Positions 25,273 through 33,792 of a stretch of DNA of 64,000 nucleotides are shown piece by piece; position 1 is the first letter of the stretch, and each line of letters begins with the position of its first letter. The notes beneath the pieces were generated by a model, which saw only the letters and a list, made by a program, of their open reading frames with translations, searched no databases and was not told where the DNA came from. The position numbers and the translations under genes were made by a program. This stretch comes from Hyphomicrobium sp. (GTDB taxonomy: Bacteria; Pseudomonadota; Alphaproteobacteria; Rhizobiales; Hyphomicrobiaceae). The DNA is taken from contig NZ_JAIELN010000001.1 of NCBI RefSeq assembly GCF_019753045.1, positions 57,998 through 121,997 of the forward strand, given 5' to 3'.

Positions 25273-27836
25273 AGCGAGGGTTCTACCCTCGTGTGGGTTC
25301 GATGGGGCGCTTCGTCCATGACGTTGAAGTAGTGCCTCGTTATTTCGTTGGAAAGCTCGGGCAGCATTTCCAGCTGATCCAGCAGGAGGCGTTCGAGCAT
25401 TGCGCCGCTTTCTTCTTTCGCCATCGCTTCAACGTCGGCCATGCGGATCGACGTCAGCAGCGCGAGGATAAGCCGCCGATCTTCCGGCAATCCCGTGCCC
25501 TTGTACGTATCGGGAAGCCCTTCCAGATGCCGGGCGATTGCCGAGAGCTGATAGGCAAGGCTTCGCGGGTTTGCCTCGTCGAGCAGAAGAAGGTCCAGCA
25601 CCAGCGCCAGCATCGGGTCGAGCCTGTAGCGCGAGCGATAGGTAATGAAGCTGTCGGCGAGTTCGAGCAAAAGCACCAAGCTGCTCTGCGTCTCTTCCTG
25701 ATCCGGCAACGGAATAAACAGCGTGAGGATCGCTTCGCTGAGATTTTGCGCTCTCTCGATACGCCGCCCCATGTCGAGAAATGCCCAGCCCGAATTCCGC
25801 GTCATGTTCTCGTGCATGAAGCCGTTGAACGCGGCGATCGCCGCGAGCCCTTCATCCAACACATCGAGGACTTCGAGCGGCTGCGCGGAGCTCAGCGCCT
25901 CTCTCCAGCGGTCGCCGGAGCGGAACTTGCTCAGCGTCTGCCAGGCTTCGAGCGACAGACGATCTCGCACGAGATGGGCAACGCGATAGAGCCCATCGAG
26001 CGTGCGCTCAAGAGTGCGCGAACCGATGCCGCCCGTGATCAGGCTTTCGCATAGCCGCTCAATTTCAGCATCAGGCGGTGCGCCACGAGTGCCAGTGACG
26101 AGCCCCAGATCTTTACCGAGAAGGACTTCGAGGCATTTGCGCGCGGCGCGGCGGCCGGTGTTGGGCCCGCTATCTTCCTCGATCCGCCGAAGTGCGCCGC
26201 GAAGCACGCGCATCGTCCAGTCGGCGCGCTCACTGTAGCGGCCAAGCCAGAACAAATCATCGGCGACGCGGCTTTGAATGACCCGCTGCGAACGCTCGAT
26301 GCGCGTCGTTGCCAGCGTCGGCCTCCAAAGGCTGATGTGCGGCGCGAGTTCGCTTTCCGACAGAACCCAGACGTCTCGCGTGCGGCCGTCAGGAGCGCTG
26401 AGGGCCACGGCGCGTTCGGGATCGATGCTCATTGCGAGCCCTCCCGGCATGACCTGATAGCCGCCGTCGGTTCTGCAAACGAAGAGGCGGACGGCAAAGG
26501 GCTTCGGCACGAGCCCGTCGCGGCCGAGGATCGGCGCTGAGCTGAATTCGACTTTCTCTTCCGCGACGAGCGTCGCGCCATGAAGAGCGATTTCGCGCTT
26601 CATTTTTTCGCGCTCGGGGGCGGAAAGTCCGCGGGCTTCCCAGCCGAGGGCAGCTTGACCAGGGCGCCCTGTGCCCTCCTGGGCCTTGCGGATGATGAAC
26701 TTATCCGGCCGCGCGAAAAGCTCGCGGCGGGCGTCAGGATCGCCGAGCCAGCGGCGCGGTGCGTCCGCGAGTTCGAGTTCCTCTCCCAGAACATGACGGG
26801 CAAGCTCCGGCAAATAAGGTCCGAGGCCGCGGTTTTGCGCGAGTGCCGTTCCTATGGCGTTGACGACGATGCGCGGCGACCTGCGGCAGACGCGGAGGAG
26901 GCCCGAGGGGCCGATGAAGCCAGTCGGATCGAGTTCGAGCGGATCACTCGATTTGCCGTCGATGCAGCGCACGAGGAGGTCGATCTCTTTCAAGCCTTCG
27001 AGCGTCTTCAGATAGACTTGCTCGTTTCGCGTTTTGAGATCGTGACCTTCGATCAGCAAGTAGCCGAGGTAGCGCGCGAGATAAGCGTGGGAGAAATAGT
27101 CTTCGTGATGCGGGCCCGGAGTCATCAGCGCGATGCGCGCATTTTCGCGGCCGCTGTGCAGCGTCAGCGTCGACTGCAGTTCCTGGAAATAAGGCGCCAA
27201 ACGGCGTGCGTTGCAATCTTTGAAGAGATCGCCAGCGACGTGCGTGTGCACGACGCGGTTCGCCAAAGCAAAGCCGATTCCCGCCAGGGTCTCGGTGTGA
27301 TTGTCGATGATGTGCCATTTGCCGTCTTCGCCGCGGGCGATGTCGGCGGCGTAAAACATCAGGCCGCCGGCATTCGGCAAGATGCCATTAGCCGGTGCAA
27401 GATAGGCGGCATCGGAGAAGATCAGCTCGGCAGGCACCAGCCCTTCACGCAGAAGGTTCTGCTCGCCATAGACATCATTCAACAGCGCATCGAAGAGCCT
27501 CGCGCGCTGAATGAGCGCCGTTTCCAACCCTTGCCATTCGCTTGCCGAAATGACGACGGGCAAGAGGTCGAGCGTCCAGCGCTGCGGCGTGGTGTGAGGG
27601 TCGGCGAAGATATCGTAGGCGATGCCCGTTTCACGGACGCGAGAGGCGAGGCGGCCATACCGCGCCTGCCGTTCGGTTTCGGGCAGCTCGGCTAATCCTT
27701 CGAGCAGCCGTCGCCAATGCGTGCGGACCATTCCAGACGCATCCAGCAGCTCATCGAACCCCTTTATCTCCTTGCGCCTATAGGCGTCCAAGAGAGCGGA
27801 TATTGGCTGTTCATTCATTGCCGCTGCTGTCGTCAT
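25269..27836 (-). CDS. Circularly permuted ATP-grasp fused to alpha-E domain protein
   Basis: A protein of about 855 residues. The N-terminal two thirds is the circularly permuted type 2 ATP-grasp (DUF404/DUF407), with VFADPHTTPQRWTLDLLPVVIS-like start blocks, LMTPGPHHEDYFSHAYLARYLGY, KPFAVRLFVC and VMPGGLAM. The C-terminal third is an alpha-E domain (DUF403): DDLFWLGRYSERADWTMRVLRG, NMTRNSGWAFLDMGRRIERAQ and the closing QLSAIARHLEGLP. In many bacteria these are separate genes; here they are one polypeptide. ATP-grasp enzymes form amide bonds using acyl phosphates, and the product is unknown. The start is uncertain: ATG 27836 or 27818, with the frame open to 27875. Confidence 0.87.
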   Translation of the reverse strand: MTTAAAMNEQPISALLDAYRRKEIKGFDELLDASGMVRTHWRRLLEGLAELPETERQARYGRLASRVRETGIAYDIFADPHTTPQRWTLDLLPVVISASEWQGLETALIQRARLFDALLNDVYGEQNLLREGLVPAELIFSDAAYLAPANGILPNAGGLMFYAADIARGEDGKWHIIDNHTETLAGIGFALANRVVHTHVAGDLFKDCNARRLAPYFQELQSTLTLHSGRENARIALMTPGPHHEDYFSHAYLARYLGYLLIEGHDLKTRNEQVYLKTLEGLKEIDLLVRCIDGKSSDPLELDPTGFIGPSGLLRVCRRSPRIVVNAIGTALAQNRGLGPYLPELARHVLGEELELADAPRRWLGDPDARRELFARPDKFIIRKAQEGTGRPGQAALGWEARGLSAPEREKMKREIALHGATLVAEEKVEFSSAPILGRDGLVPKPFAVRLFVCRTDGGYQVMPGGLAMSIDPERAVALSAPDGRTRDVWVLSESELAPHISLWRPTLATTRIERSQRVIQSRVADDLFWLGRYSERADWTMRVLRGALRRIEEDSGPNTGRRAARKCLEVLLGKDLGLVTGTRGAPPDAEIERLCESLITGGIGSRTLERTLDGLYRVAHLVRDRLSLEAWQTLSKFRSGDRWREALSSAQPLEVLDVLDEGLAAIAAFNGFMHENMTRNSGWAFLDMGRRIERAQNLSEAILTLFIPLPDQEETQSSLVLLLELADSFITYRSRYRLDPMLALVLDLLLLDEANPRSLAYQLSAIARHLEGLPDTYKGTGLPEDRRLILALLTSIRMADVEAMAKEESGAMLERLLLDQLEMLPELSNEITRHYFNVMDEAPHRTHTRVEPSL

Positions 27837-27963
27837 TCCGACCGGTCCACGCCGCGACGTCCTCCCCCAAATCAATCAGCACACTATCGTGCCACGAGAC
27901 GCGGTCCGCAAGCGACGGCGCCAGGCGAGGGGGAGCGAATGCGCTCTATGCACGGCTTGCCTT

Positions 27964-30900
27964 TCACACCGGACTGCGGCGCAAGTCCAGTGTGCATGGA
28001 TAATCCGGGTTAACGTTTTCCGGCTTGATGGACATCGATCCGGCTGTGTGGCCTTCCGCGTCGAAACGCGCGAGGCGGCGGCCTTCAGCCTCGTAGGCAT
28101 TGATCGGGAACACCTCGAAATTGCGGCCGCCCGGATGTGCGACGTGATATCGGCAGCCGCCGATAGACCGCCCGCTCCACGTATCGACGATATCGAACGT
28201 CAGCGGCACGTGCGGCGGAATCGTCGGGTGTAAAGCGGACGGTGGCCACCAAGCGCGATAGCGGACGCCAGCAACGGCTTCGCCCCAGTTTCCGGTTGGC
28301 GCCAACGGAAGCGGACGCCCGTTGCACGTTACGACGAAGCGATCGCCCGTCTGGCCTTTGACTTTCAATTCCACTCGCTCAAGCGAGGAATCGACGTAGC
28401 GCGCGGTACCGCCCGCGATGCTCTCCTCGCCCAGCACGTGCCAGGGCTCGAGCGCCTGACGCAATTCGAGCGTCAGGTTCGACGCCGACACGGTGCCGTA
28501 GAGGGGGAAGCGGAATTCGAAGTGCGGTCGGAACCATTCAAGTTCCACCGGCAGATTTGCGGATTTCAGGTCGGCAATGATCGTCGCTAAGTCGGACCAA
28601 AGATAATGGGGCAACATGAATCGATCGTGGAGCGCCGTACCCCAGCGAACCAGCTTTTGGCGATATGGCTTTTCCCAGAACATCACAATCAGTGCACGTA
28701 GCAGCAGCTGTTGAGCGAGGCTCATGCGGGCGTGCGGCGGCATTTCGAACGAGCGGAACTCGACAAGTCCCAGCCTGCCTGTCGCGCTATCGGGAGAATA
28801 AAGCTTATCGATGCAGATCTCGGCACGATGCGTGTTGCCCGAGACATCGATCAGCAGGTTGCGGAAGAGCCGATCGACGAGCCAGGGCGGGATGTGCCCA
28901 ACTCCCGGATCCGGCACTTGCGAAAGTGCAATTTCGAGTTCGTAGAGCGATTCGTGACGGCCCTCGTCGGCGCGCGGCGCTTGGCTCGTCGGTCCGATGA
29001 ACATGCCGGAAAAGAAATAGGACAGCGCCGGATGATTTTGCCAATAGGCAATGATAGAGCCTAATAGATCGGGACGGCGCAGGAACGGACTGTCGGACGG
29101 CTCCATGCCGCCGACGACGATGTGGTTGCCGCCCCCGGTTCCGGTATGACGGCCATCCAGCATGAACTTTTCGGCTGATAGGCGCGTCTCGTGCGCCTCC
29201 TCATAGAGCGCGGTCGTTATTGCGACTGTGTTCTCCCAGCTCGCCGAGGGATGAATGTTGACTTCGATGACGCCGGGATCGGGCGTGACCTTGATCACGT
29301 TGAGGCGTGCGTCTGACGGCGGATTATAGCCTTCGATCTGCACCGGAACGCCGGTGTCTTTCGCCGATTCCTCGATCGCTGCGACGAGCGCGGCATAGTC
29401 TTCCGCGTCGGTCAGCGGCGGCATGAACACGCAAATGGCATTGCCGCGCGGCTCGACCGTCAACGCGGTTCGGACCGAGCCTGCGATGTCCGGCGTGATC
29501 TCGATGGGTGTGTGTGGTTTTGCGGCTTCCAGCGTCACGACGCGGCGTTCCTGCAGCAGAACGGAACGCTCGGGCAGCGGCCGGGATCGGCCCATCGGAT
29601 CGCGCGGGATGACGTTCGATTGCTCGATCGGCGCGAGTACCGGGAAGGACTGCAAGGGAAGGCGGAAGCCGGCGGGTGAATCGCCTGGTACGAGGAAGAG
29701 ATGCTCGCGCCGGAGCGCCCAGCGCTCGGTGACCCATCGGCGGCCGCGGTCCGCCGTTTGCCAAGCTTGTATCGGAAGAACGTAACTCGCAACCTGGCCC
29801 AGTCCGCGATCGAAGACGCGTGCGATCCGTTCGCGCTCGGCGGGATCGTCCAGCCTATTGGCTTCGGCCGTGACATTGATCGGCAGTTTCCGTTCGACGA
29901 GCAGGAAGTGCGCCGGATCTTCATAAGCGGGGATGCCGCTGTCGATGGGTAGGCCAAGCTTCGCGCATAGGCCGCGCATCAATTTTTCGGCGTCTTCGAT
30001 CATCGCGGGGCGCGCGACGCTCTCGCTGACGATAAGGTCCTGGTTTTCCCAGAGTGGCAGGCCGTCGCCGCGCCAATAAAGTGCGAATGCCCAGCGCGGA
30101 AGCTGTTCGCCGGGATACCATTTGCCTTGACCGTAGTGGAGCAGTCCGCCCGGCGCGAAACGGCGTTGCAGCCGGCGGATCATTTCGTCAGCGTAACGAC
30201 GTTTTGTCGGTCCGACGGCCGCCGTGTTCCATTCGGCGGATTCCATATCGTCGGCAGCGACGAAGGTCGGTTCGCCACCCATGCTGAGGCGCACATCGCC
30301 TTTGACGAGCCGCTCGTCGATCGCGTTGCCGGTTGCGAGAATGCTTTTCCACGTTTCGTCGTCGTAGGGTTTCGTTACGCGCGGCGTCTCGCGAATGCGC
30401 GTGACGGCCATCTTGAAGTCGAATGAGACTTCCGCCTTCGTGTGGCTACCGCTGATGGGCGCGGCGCTGACGGGATGAGGCGTTGCGGCGAGCGGGATGT
30501 GACCTTCGCCTGCCAATAGACCGGACGTCGCGTCGAGGCCGATCCATCCGGCACCCGGAATATAGACCTCGGTCCAGGCGTGGAGATCGGTGAAGTCCGC
30601 GTCGGCGCCTGCGGGACCTTCGTGAGGCTTCACGTCCGGCTTCAGCTGAATGAGGTATCCCGATACGAAACGCGCTGCGAGGCCAACATTGCGCAGGATC
30701 TGGGTCAGAAGCCATGCGCTGTCGCGACAGGAGCCCGAACCCTTCGCGAGCGTTTCTTCCGGCGTTTGAACGCCCGGCTCCATGCGAATGAGATAGCTGA
30801 CATCGCCCTGCACCATGCGATTGAGATCGCAGATGAAGTCGATCGTCGTCTGCGATTTGGGAACGATCTTCTTGAGATAACGCTCGAGGTTCGGCCCGAG

Positions 30901-31266
30901 AGGCGCCGCAACGAGGTAGGGCGCGAGTTCTTTCTTGACGACGTCATCGTAGACGAACGGCCAAGCCTCGGCCTTTTCCTCGATGAAGAAGTCGAACGGA
31001 TTGATCACCGCCATGTCGGCGACGAGATCGACGGTGACGGAGAATTCCGTAGTCTCTTCGGGGATGACGACGCGGGCAAGGAAGTTGCCGAACGGGTCCT
31101 GCTGCCAGTTCAGGAAATGCGATTTCGGCGTGAGGGTGAGCGAGTAGCTCAGAATGGGCGTCCGGCAATGCGGGGCGGGGCGAAGCCTGATCACCTGTGG
31201 CGCCATGCTTACCCGTCGATCGTAGCGGTAACTCGTTTGATGGGTCAGCGCGACGTGAAGGACCAT
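27964..31266 (-). CDS. Giant transglutaminase-like protein with DUF2126 domain
   Basis: A 1100-residue protein. The first 300 residues are a transglutaminase unit: LHVALTHQTSYRYDRRVSMAPQVIRLRPAPHCRTPI, then the catalytic Cys in GSGSCRDSAWLLTQILRNVGLAARFVSGYL, His in DLHAWTEVYIPGAGW and Asp in GLDATSGLL. The rest is the DUF2126 region, with SMGGEPTFVA, KWYPGEQLPRWAF, the DGRHTGTGGGNHIVVGG block that resembles an amidoligase/glutamine-synthetase-like active site, and HPALSYFFSG. It heads the reverse cluster with the ATP-grasp/alpha-E gene (gap about 130 bases) and the smaller transglutaminase gene. Substrate and product are unknown. Confidence 0.9.
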   Translation of the reverse strand: MVLHVALTHQTSYRYDRRVSMAPQVIRLRPAPHCRTPILSYSLTLTPKSHFLNWQQDPFGNFLARVVIPEETTEFSVTVDLVADMAVINPFDFFIEEKAEAWPFVYDDVVKKELAPYLVAAPLGPNLERYLKKIVPKSQTTIDFICDLNRMVQGDVSYLIRMEPGVQTPEETLAKGSGSCRDSAWLLTQILRNVGLAARFVSGYLIQLKPDVKPHEGPAGADADFTDLHAWTEVYIPGAGWIGLDATSGLLAGEGHIPLAATPHPVSAAPISGSHTKAEVSFDFKMAVTRIRETPRVTKPYDDETWKSILATGNAIDERLVKGDVRLSMGGEPTFVAADDMESAEWNTAAVGPTKRRYADEMIRRLQRRFAPGGLLHYGQGKWYPGEQLPRWAFALYWRGDGLPLWENQDLIVSESVARPAMIEDAEKLMRGLCAKLGLPIDSGIPAYEDPAHFLLVERKLPINVTAEANRLDDPAERERIARVFDRGLGQVASYVLPIQAWQTADRGRRWVTERWALRREHLFLVPGDSPAGFRLPLQSFPVLAPIEQSNVIPRDPMGRSRPLPERSVLLQERRVVTLEAAKPHTPIEITPDIAGSVRTALTVEPRGNAICVFMPPLTDAEDYAALVAAIEESAKDTGVPVQIEGYNPPSDARLNVIKVTPDPGVIEVNIHPSASWENTVAITTALYEEAHETRLSAEKFMLDGRHTGTGGGNHIVVGGMEPSDSPFLRRPDLLGSIIAYWQNHPALSYFFSGMFIGPTSQAPRADEGRHESLYELEIALSQVPDPGVGHIPPWLVDRLFRNLLIDVSGNTHRAEICIDKLYSPDSATGRLGLVEFRSFEMPPHARMSLAQQLLLRALIVMFWEKPYRQKLVRWGTALHDRFMLPHYLWSDLATIIADLKSANLPVELEWFRPHFEFRFPLYGTVSASNLTLELRQALEPWHVLGEESIAGGTARYVDSSLERVELKVKGQTGDRFVVTCNGRPLPLAPTGNWGEAVAGVRYRAWWPPSALHPTIPPHVPLTFDIVDTWSGRSIGGCRYHVAHPGGRNFEVFPINAYEAEGRRLARFDAEGHTAGSMSIKPENVNPDYPCTLDLRRSPV

Positions 31267-31592
31267 GAAGCAGCATCATCCCTGTTTGATCTGATCGCGG
31301 TGCCGGGCCTTCAGAGAAGGCCCCAGGCAACGAAATAGTCCTACCTGCGTTACCGGGCCGAAAGTTATGGTACAAGCGCGGGTTAGCCTAAAAAGTTCGC
31401 AGCCGCCAATTCTGCATGAGGTTTGAGCAGAGTGCTGAAAAAATTGGACCTCAGTGCGATTTATAAGGGCATCGACTTGTTTTATCGGCGAAGTCCAATG
31501 ACCCAACAAGGAGCAGTCAGCCGTCGCCGGAAAACCCCGGTCGGGGCCATTTGCGCATTAGCCCACGGGCACCGGGGCGTTCGGTAGGCGGC
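31267..31592. other. Intergenic region between the divergent DUF2126 gene and metallopeptidase gene
   Basis: 326 bases that must carry the promoters of both divergent genes. A GGGCCTT/AAGGCCC hairpin (about 31304-31322) lies close to the DUF2126 start. No open frame worth calling is present; a 29-codon frame from 31499 has no support. Confidence 0.35.
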
Positions 31593-32666
31593 ATGAAAAA
31601 TTTCGCCTGCTCGCACTGCGGAAACACCGTGTATTTCGAGAACGTGAAGTGCGTGGAATGCGGCAGCACGCTCGGTTTCGATACCGGGGAAATGGCCATC
31701 GTTGCGATAGCGGAAGCCGGTGACAGCACAGTTGCGCTCGACACCCCCATCTTTCGCAAGCTGAGCAGTACGCCAACCGACGTTCCGCTTCGATATTGCG
31801 CAAATGCGGAGTTCGGCGTTTGCAACTGGCTGACGCCTGAGTCCGAGAGCAACGTTTTCTGCAAGGCTTGCGACCTCAACCGCCTTATCCCGAACCTTTC
31901 GGAACGCGACGGGTTGCGCGCGTGGCGCGCGCTCGAGCATGCGAAGAAGCGCCTCGTTTATTCGCTTCTGCGATTTGGGCTGCCGTTCGATGGTTCGGCT
32001 TCGGCGAAGGGCCCGCTGACATTCGATTTCGTTCGCGACTCGCTGACAGGCCATCTCGATGGCGTCGTTACCATCGACGTCAGCGAAGCCGACTCCGTGG
32101 AACGGGAACGGCAACGGCAGCGGTTCGATGAACCCTACCGTTCGCTACTCGGCCATCTGCGTCATGAAAGCGGGCATTACTACTGGATGGTTCTCGTCGA
32201 AGAAACCGATCGGCTCGACGAGTTTCGTGCGCTCTTCGGCGACGAGCGCGAAGACTACGACGCGGCACTTACGCGCCATCACAACGCCGGCCCCGCGCCC
32301 GATTGGCAAGAGCGGCATGTTTCCGCCTATGCCAGCGCGCACCCTTGGGAAGACTGGGCGGAAACTTGGGCGCACTATCTGCACATGGTCGATGCTCTCG
32401 ACACCGCTGCGGCCGAAGGCATGGAAGGCCATGGCGTTCATCTCGATCTGCGCGACGATATCTATTCGGGCGTAACGTTCGGCGCGCTGATGGCGAGATG
32501 GATACCACTGACGATCGCCATGAACAGCCTGAGCCGCAGCATGGGTCATGACGATTTTTATCCATTCGTAATTCCCGGCGCGGCTTACGACAAACTCGCA
32601 TTCGTGCATCGCGTGATCCACGAGCGCGCTGAGCAAGCGGCGGCTACCGAGACCTCCAAAGTTTAA
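31593..32666 (+). CDS. Zinc-binding metallopeptidase family protein (zinc ribbon plus HExxH)
   Basis: A 357-residue cytoplasmic protein. The N-terminus is a zinc ribbon with CSHCGNTVYFENVKCVECG; a second cysteine set (CANAEFGVCNWLT and FCKACDLNRL) follows. The putative zinc peptidase motif HESGH occurs in RHESGHYYWMVL, and DWAETWAHYLHMVDALDTA holds the downstream glutamate/histidine ligands. This is the putative zinc-binding metallopeptidase family (Peptidase_Mx type). The ATG at 31593 is preceded by TAGGCGG and starts the zinc ribbon. It stands divergent to the ATP-grasp/transglutaminase cluster, where this family is often found, suggesting it processes the unknown product. Confidence 0.87.
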   Translation: MKNFACSHCGNTVYFENVKCVECGSTLGFDTGEMAIVAIAEAGDSTVALDTPIFRKLSSTPTDVPLRYCANAEFGVCNWLTPESESNVFCKACDLNRLIPNLSERDGLRAWRALEHAKKRLVYSLLRFGLPFDGSASAKGPLTFDFVRDSLTGHLDGVVTIDVSEADSVERERQRQRFDEPYRSLLGHLRHESGHYYWMVLVEETDRLDEFRALFGDEREDYDAALTRHHNAGPAPDWQERHVSAYASAHPWEDWAETWAHYLHMVDALDTAAAEGMEGHGVHLDLRDDIYSGVTFGALMARWIPLTIAMNSLSRSMGHDDFYPFVIPGAAYDKLAFVHRVIHERAEQAAATETSKV

Positions 32667-32668
32667 AC

Positions 32669-32697
32669 TTGACTCTCGTAGTATACTTTCGCTTAAT
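32669..32697 (+). promoter_or_regulatory. Candidate promoter of the haem-uptake operon
   Basis: TTGACT (32669-32674) and CTTAAT (32692-32697) are 17 bases apart, directly upstream of the haem operon. The spacer holds the perfect palindrome AGTATACT (32680-32687), which could be a repressor half of an iron-responsive operator. No clear Irr (ICE) or RirA consensus was recognised. A GGCCCC/GGGGCC hairpin (32698-32722) follows in the leader. Confidence 0.4.
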
Positions 32698-32751
32698 GGC
32701 CCCATTCGCCATTTGCGGGGCCTTGAACCTCGATATTTTGGATAGAAAACC

Positions 32752-32931
32752 ATGAAACAATCGCACTTTAGCGGTGAGCGGTTTGACGCGCGCGATAAGT
32801 CCGGCGCTGTCCTGGCCGCATCGCTGTTCGCCGCCTCCGCGGGAATGATTTGGGATTTGGCGACCGGCCATGTCTCGGCATTCGACCGCATGCTCTCCGA
32901 TCTTTCCGACGACGAAGGGGATGAGCGATAA
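32752..32931 (+). CDS. Small unrecognised protein at the head of the haem operon
   Basis: A 59-residue frame that starts at ATG 32752 and stops one base before the ATG of the next gene. It has a polar N-terminus, a hydrophobic middle (SGAVLAASLFAASAGMIWDLA, possibly one membrane segment) and an acidic tail (SDLSDDEGDER). I do not recognise a family. The tight junction with the downstream frame and the position at the head of hemP-hmuTUV support it being real. A poor ribosome site (GGATAG, 8 bases upstream) is visible. Confidence 0.55.
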   Translation: MKQSHFSGERFDARDKSGAVLAASLFAASAGMIWDLATGHVSAFDRMLSDLSDDEGDER

Positions 32932-33495
32932 ATGCGGAACAAATCTCCGAAGCCGAACGACGGCAAGGCGACTGGCGGCGAGGATACCTGTGCGGGTCAC
33001 GCACTCGGATTTCCGCTGCGCGCCGAACTCGAATTTCTGCCGATCGAAAACATCACGCTCGATATCTTCCGCTGCCTTTGCGAGGTGTACACCACCGGCT
33101 CGGCGCAGCCGTGGGAGATTGCGATGAAAGAGGCCGAGGCAAAGCTCGGCCCCGTCGAAGGTCCTCTTCTTGTCGCGCGCGTGACGGCGCTCCTCAGAGC
33201 GCTCCGGTCCGAACGCAAAGTCGGTTTCTCCTATCTCAGCATCGGCTGCCAGCATGTATCGCCCGACGAGCTTGCGGTGTCGGGGCTTTTGAAAGCTGCG
33301 CGCTCCGGCAACGAAGGCGCATTGGACCGTGGACTGAAGCTGCTGGTGGAGGATCCGCAGGCACCGGCGCGCACGCAGTTTGCCGCTCGCGCACTCGCCT
33401 CCATGCAATCGCAGCACATTGCTTCCGACGTGGACGTTCGTGACGATAGCCGCACGTCGCAAAAGAAGACTGCACCGGTCCATTATCTTCACTAG
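32932..33495 (+). CDS. Unrecognised protein of the haem operon
   Basis: A 187-residue protein that I cannot place in a family. It appears cytoplasmic: no signal peptide or membrane segment, a polar and disordered N-terminus (about 25 residues) and tail, and a mostly helical centre with LDIFRCLCEVYTTGSAQPWEIAMKEAEAKLGP. The paired cysteines in FRCLC and a later CQH are possible metal or haem ligands, but this is only a guess. It starts directly after the stop of the 59-residue gene, and hemP follows 17 bases after its end. It may be a regulator or haem-handling protein of the operon. Confidence 0.65.
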   Translation: MRNKSPKPNDGKATGGEDTCAGHALGFPLRAELEFLPIENITLDIFRCLCEVYTTGSAQPWEIAMKEAEAKLGPVEGPLLVARVTALLRALRSERKVGFSYLSIGCQHVSPDELAVSGLLKAARSGNEGALDRGLKLLVEDPQAPARTQFAARALASMQSQHIASDVDVRDDSRTSQKKTAPVHYLH

Positions 33496-33512
33496 AGCGG
33501 ATATTGAAAGAT

Positions 33513-33770
33513 ATGCCCGCTCCCAGCCACTTATCCTTGATCGAGCGAATGCCTCAGAAAAAAGAGATCGCAGCGTCCGTACTGCGGCAAGCGGGCCAAA
33601 GCCCAACTTCGACGACCGAATTGCCAAACACCGATGGCCCGATCGAGAACGGCGTCCGATATCGGGTTGACGAATTGCTCAAGGGTCACCGCGAAGCAAC
33701 TCTCGTGCACCGAGGGCAAGAGTATCGCCTGCGCATTACCGCGACCGGCAAGCTGATCCTAACCAAGTAA
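33513..33770 (+). CDS. hemP: Hemin uptake protein HemP/HmuP
   Basis: An 85-residue protein whose C-terminal half is the HemP/HmuP domain: YRVDELLKGHREATLVHRG followed by EYRLRITATGKLILTK. In rhizobia HmuP is a small activator that works with Irr on haem-uptake genes. The first 40 residues are a polar, non-conserved extension. The start could be ATG 33513, TTG 33504 or ATG 33549; 33513 is a compromise. The gene sits 22 bases before hmuT, in the typical order. Confidence 0.85.
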   Translation: MPAPSHLSLIERMPQKKEIAASVLRQAGQSPTSTTELPNTDGPIENGVRYRVDELLKGHREATLVHRGQEYRLRITATGKLILTK

Positions 33771-33792
33771 GACACAACCAGGGACGCACGAT

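Noticed and set aside
26580..27695. A 371-codon forward frame inside the ATP-grasp/alpha-E gene
   Set aside because: It is antisense to clear ATP-grasp coding sequence and has no recognisable domain.
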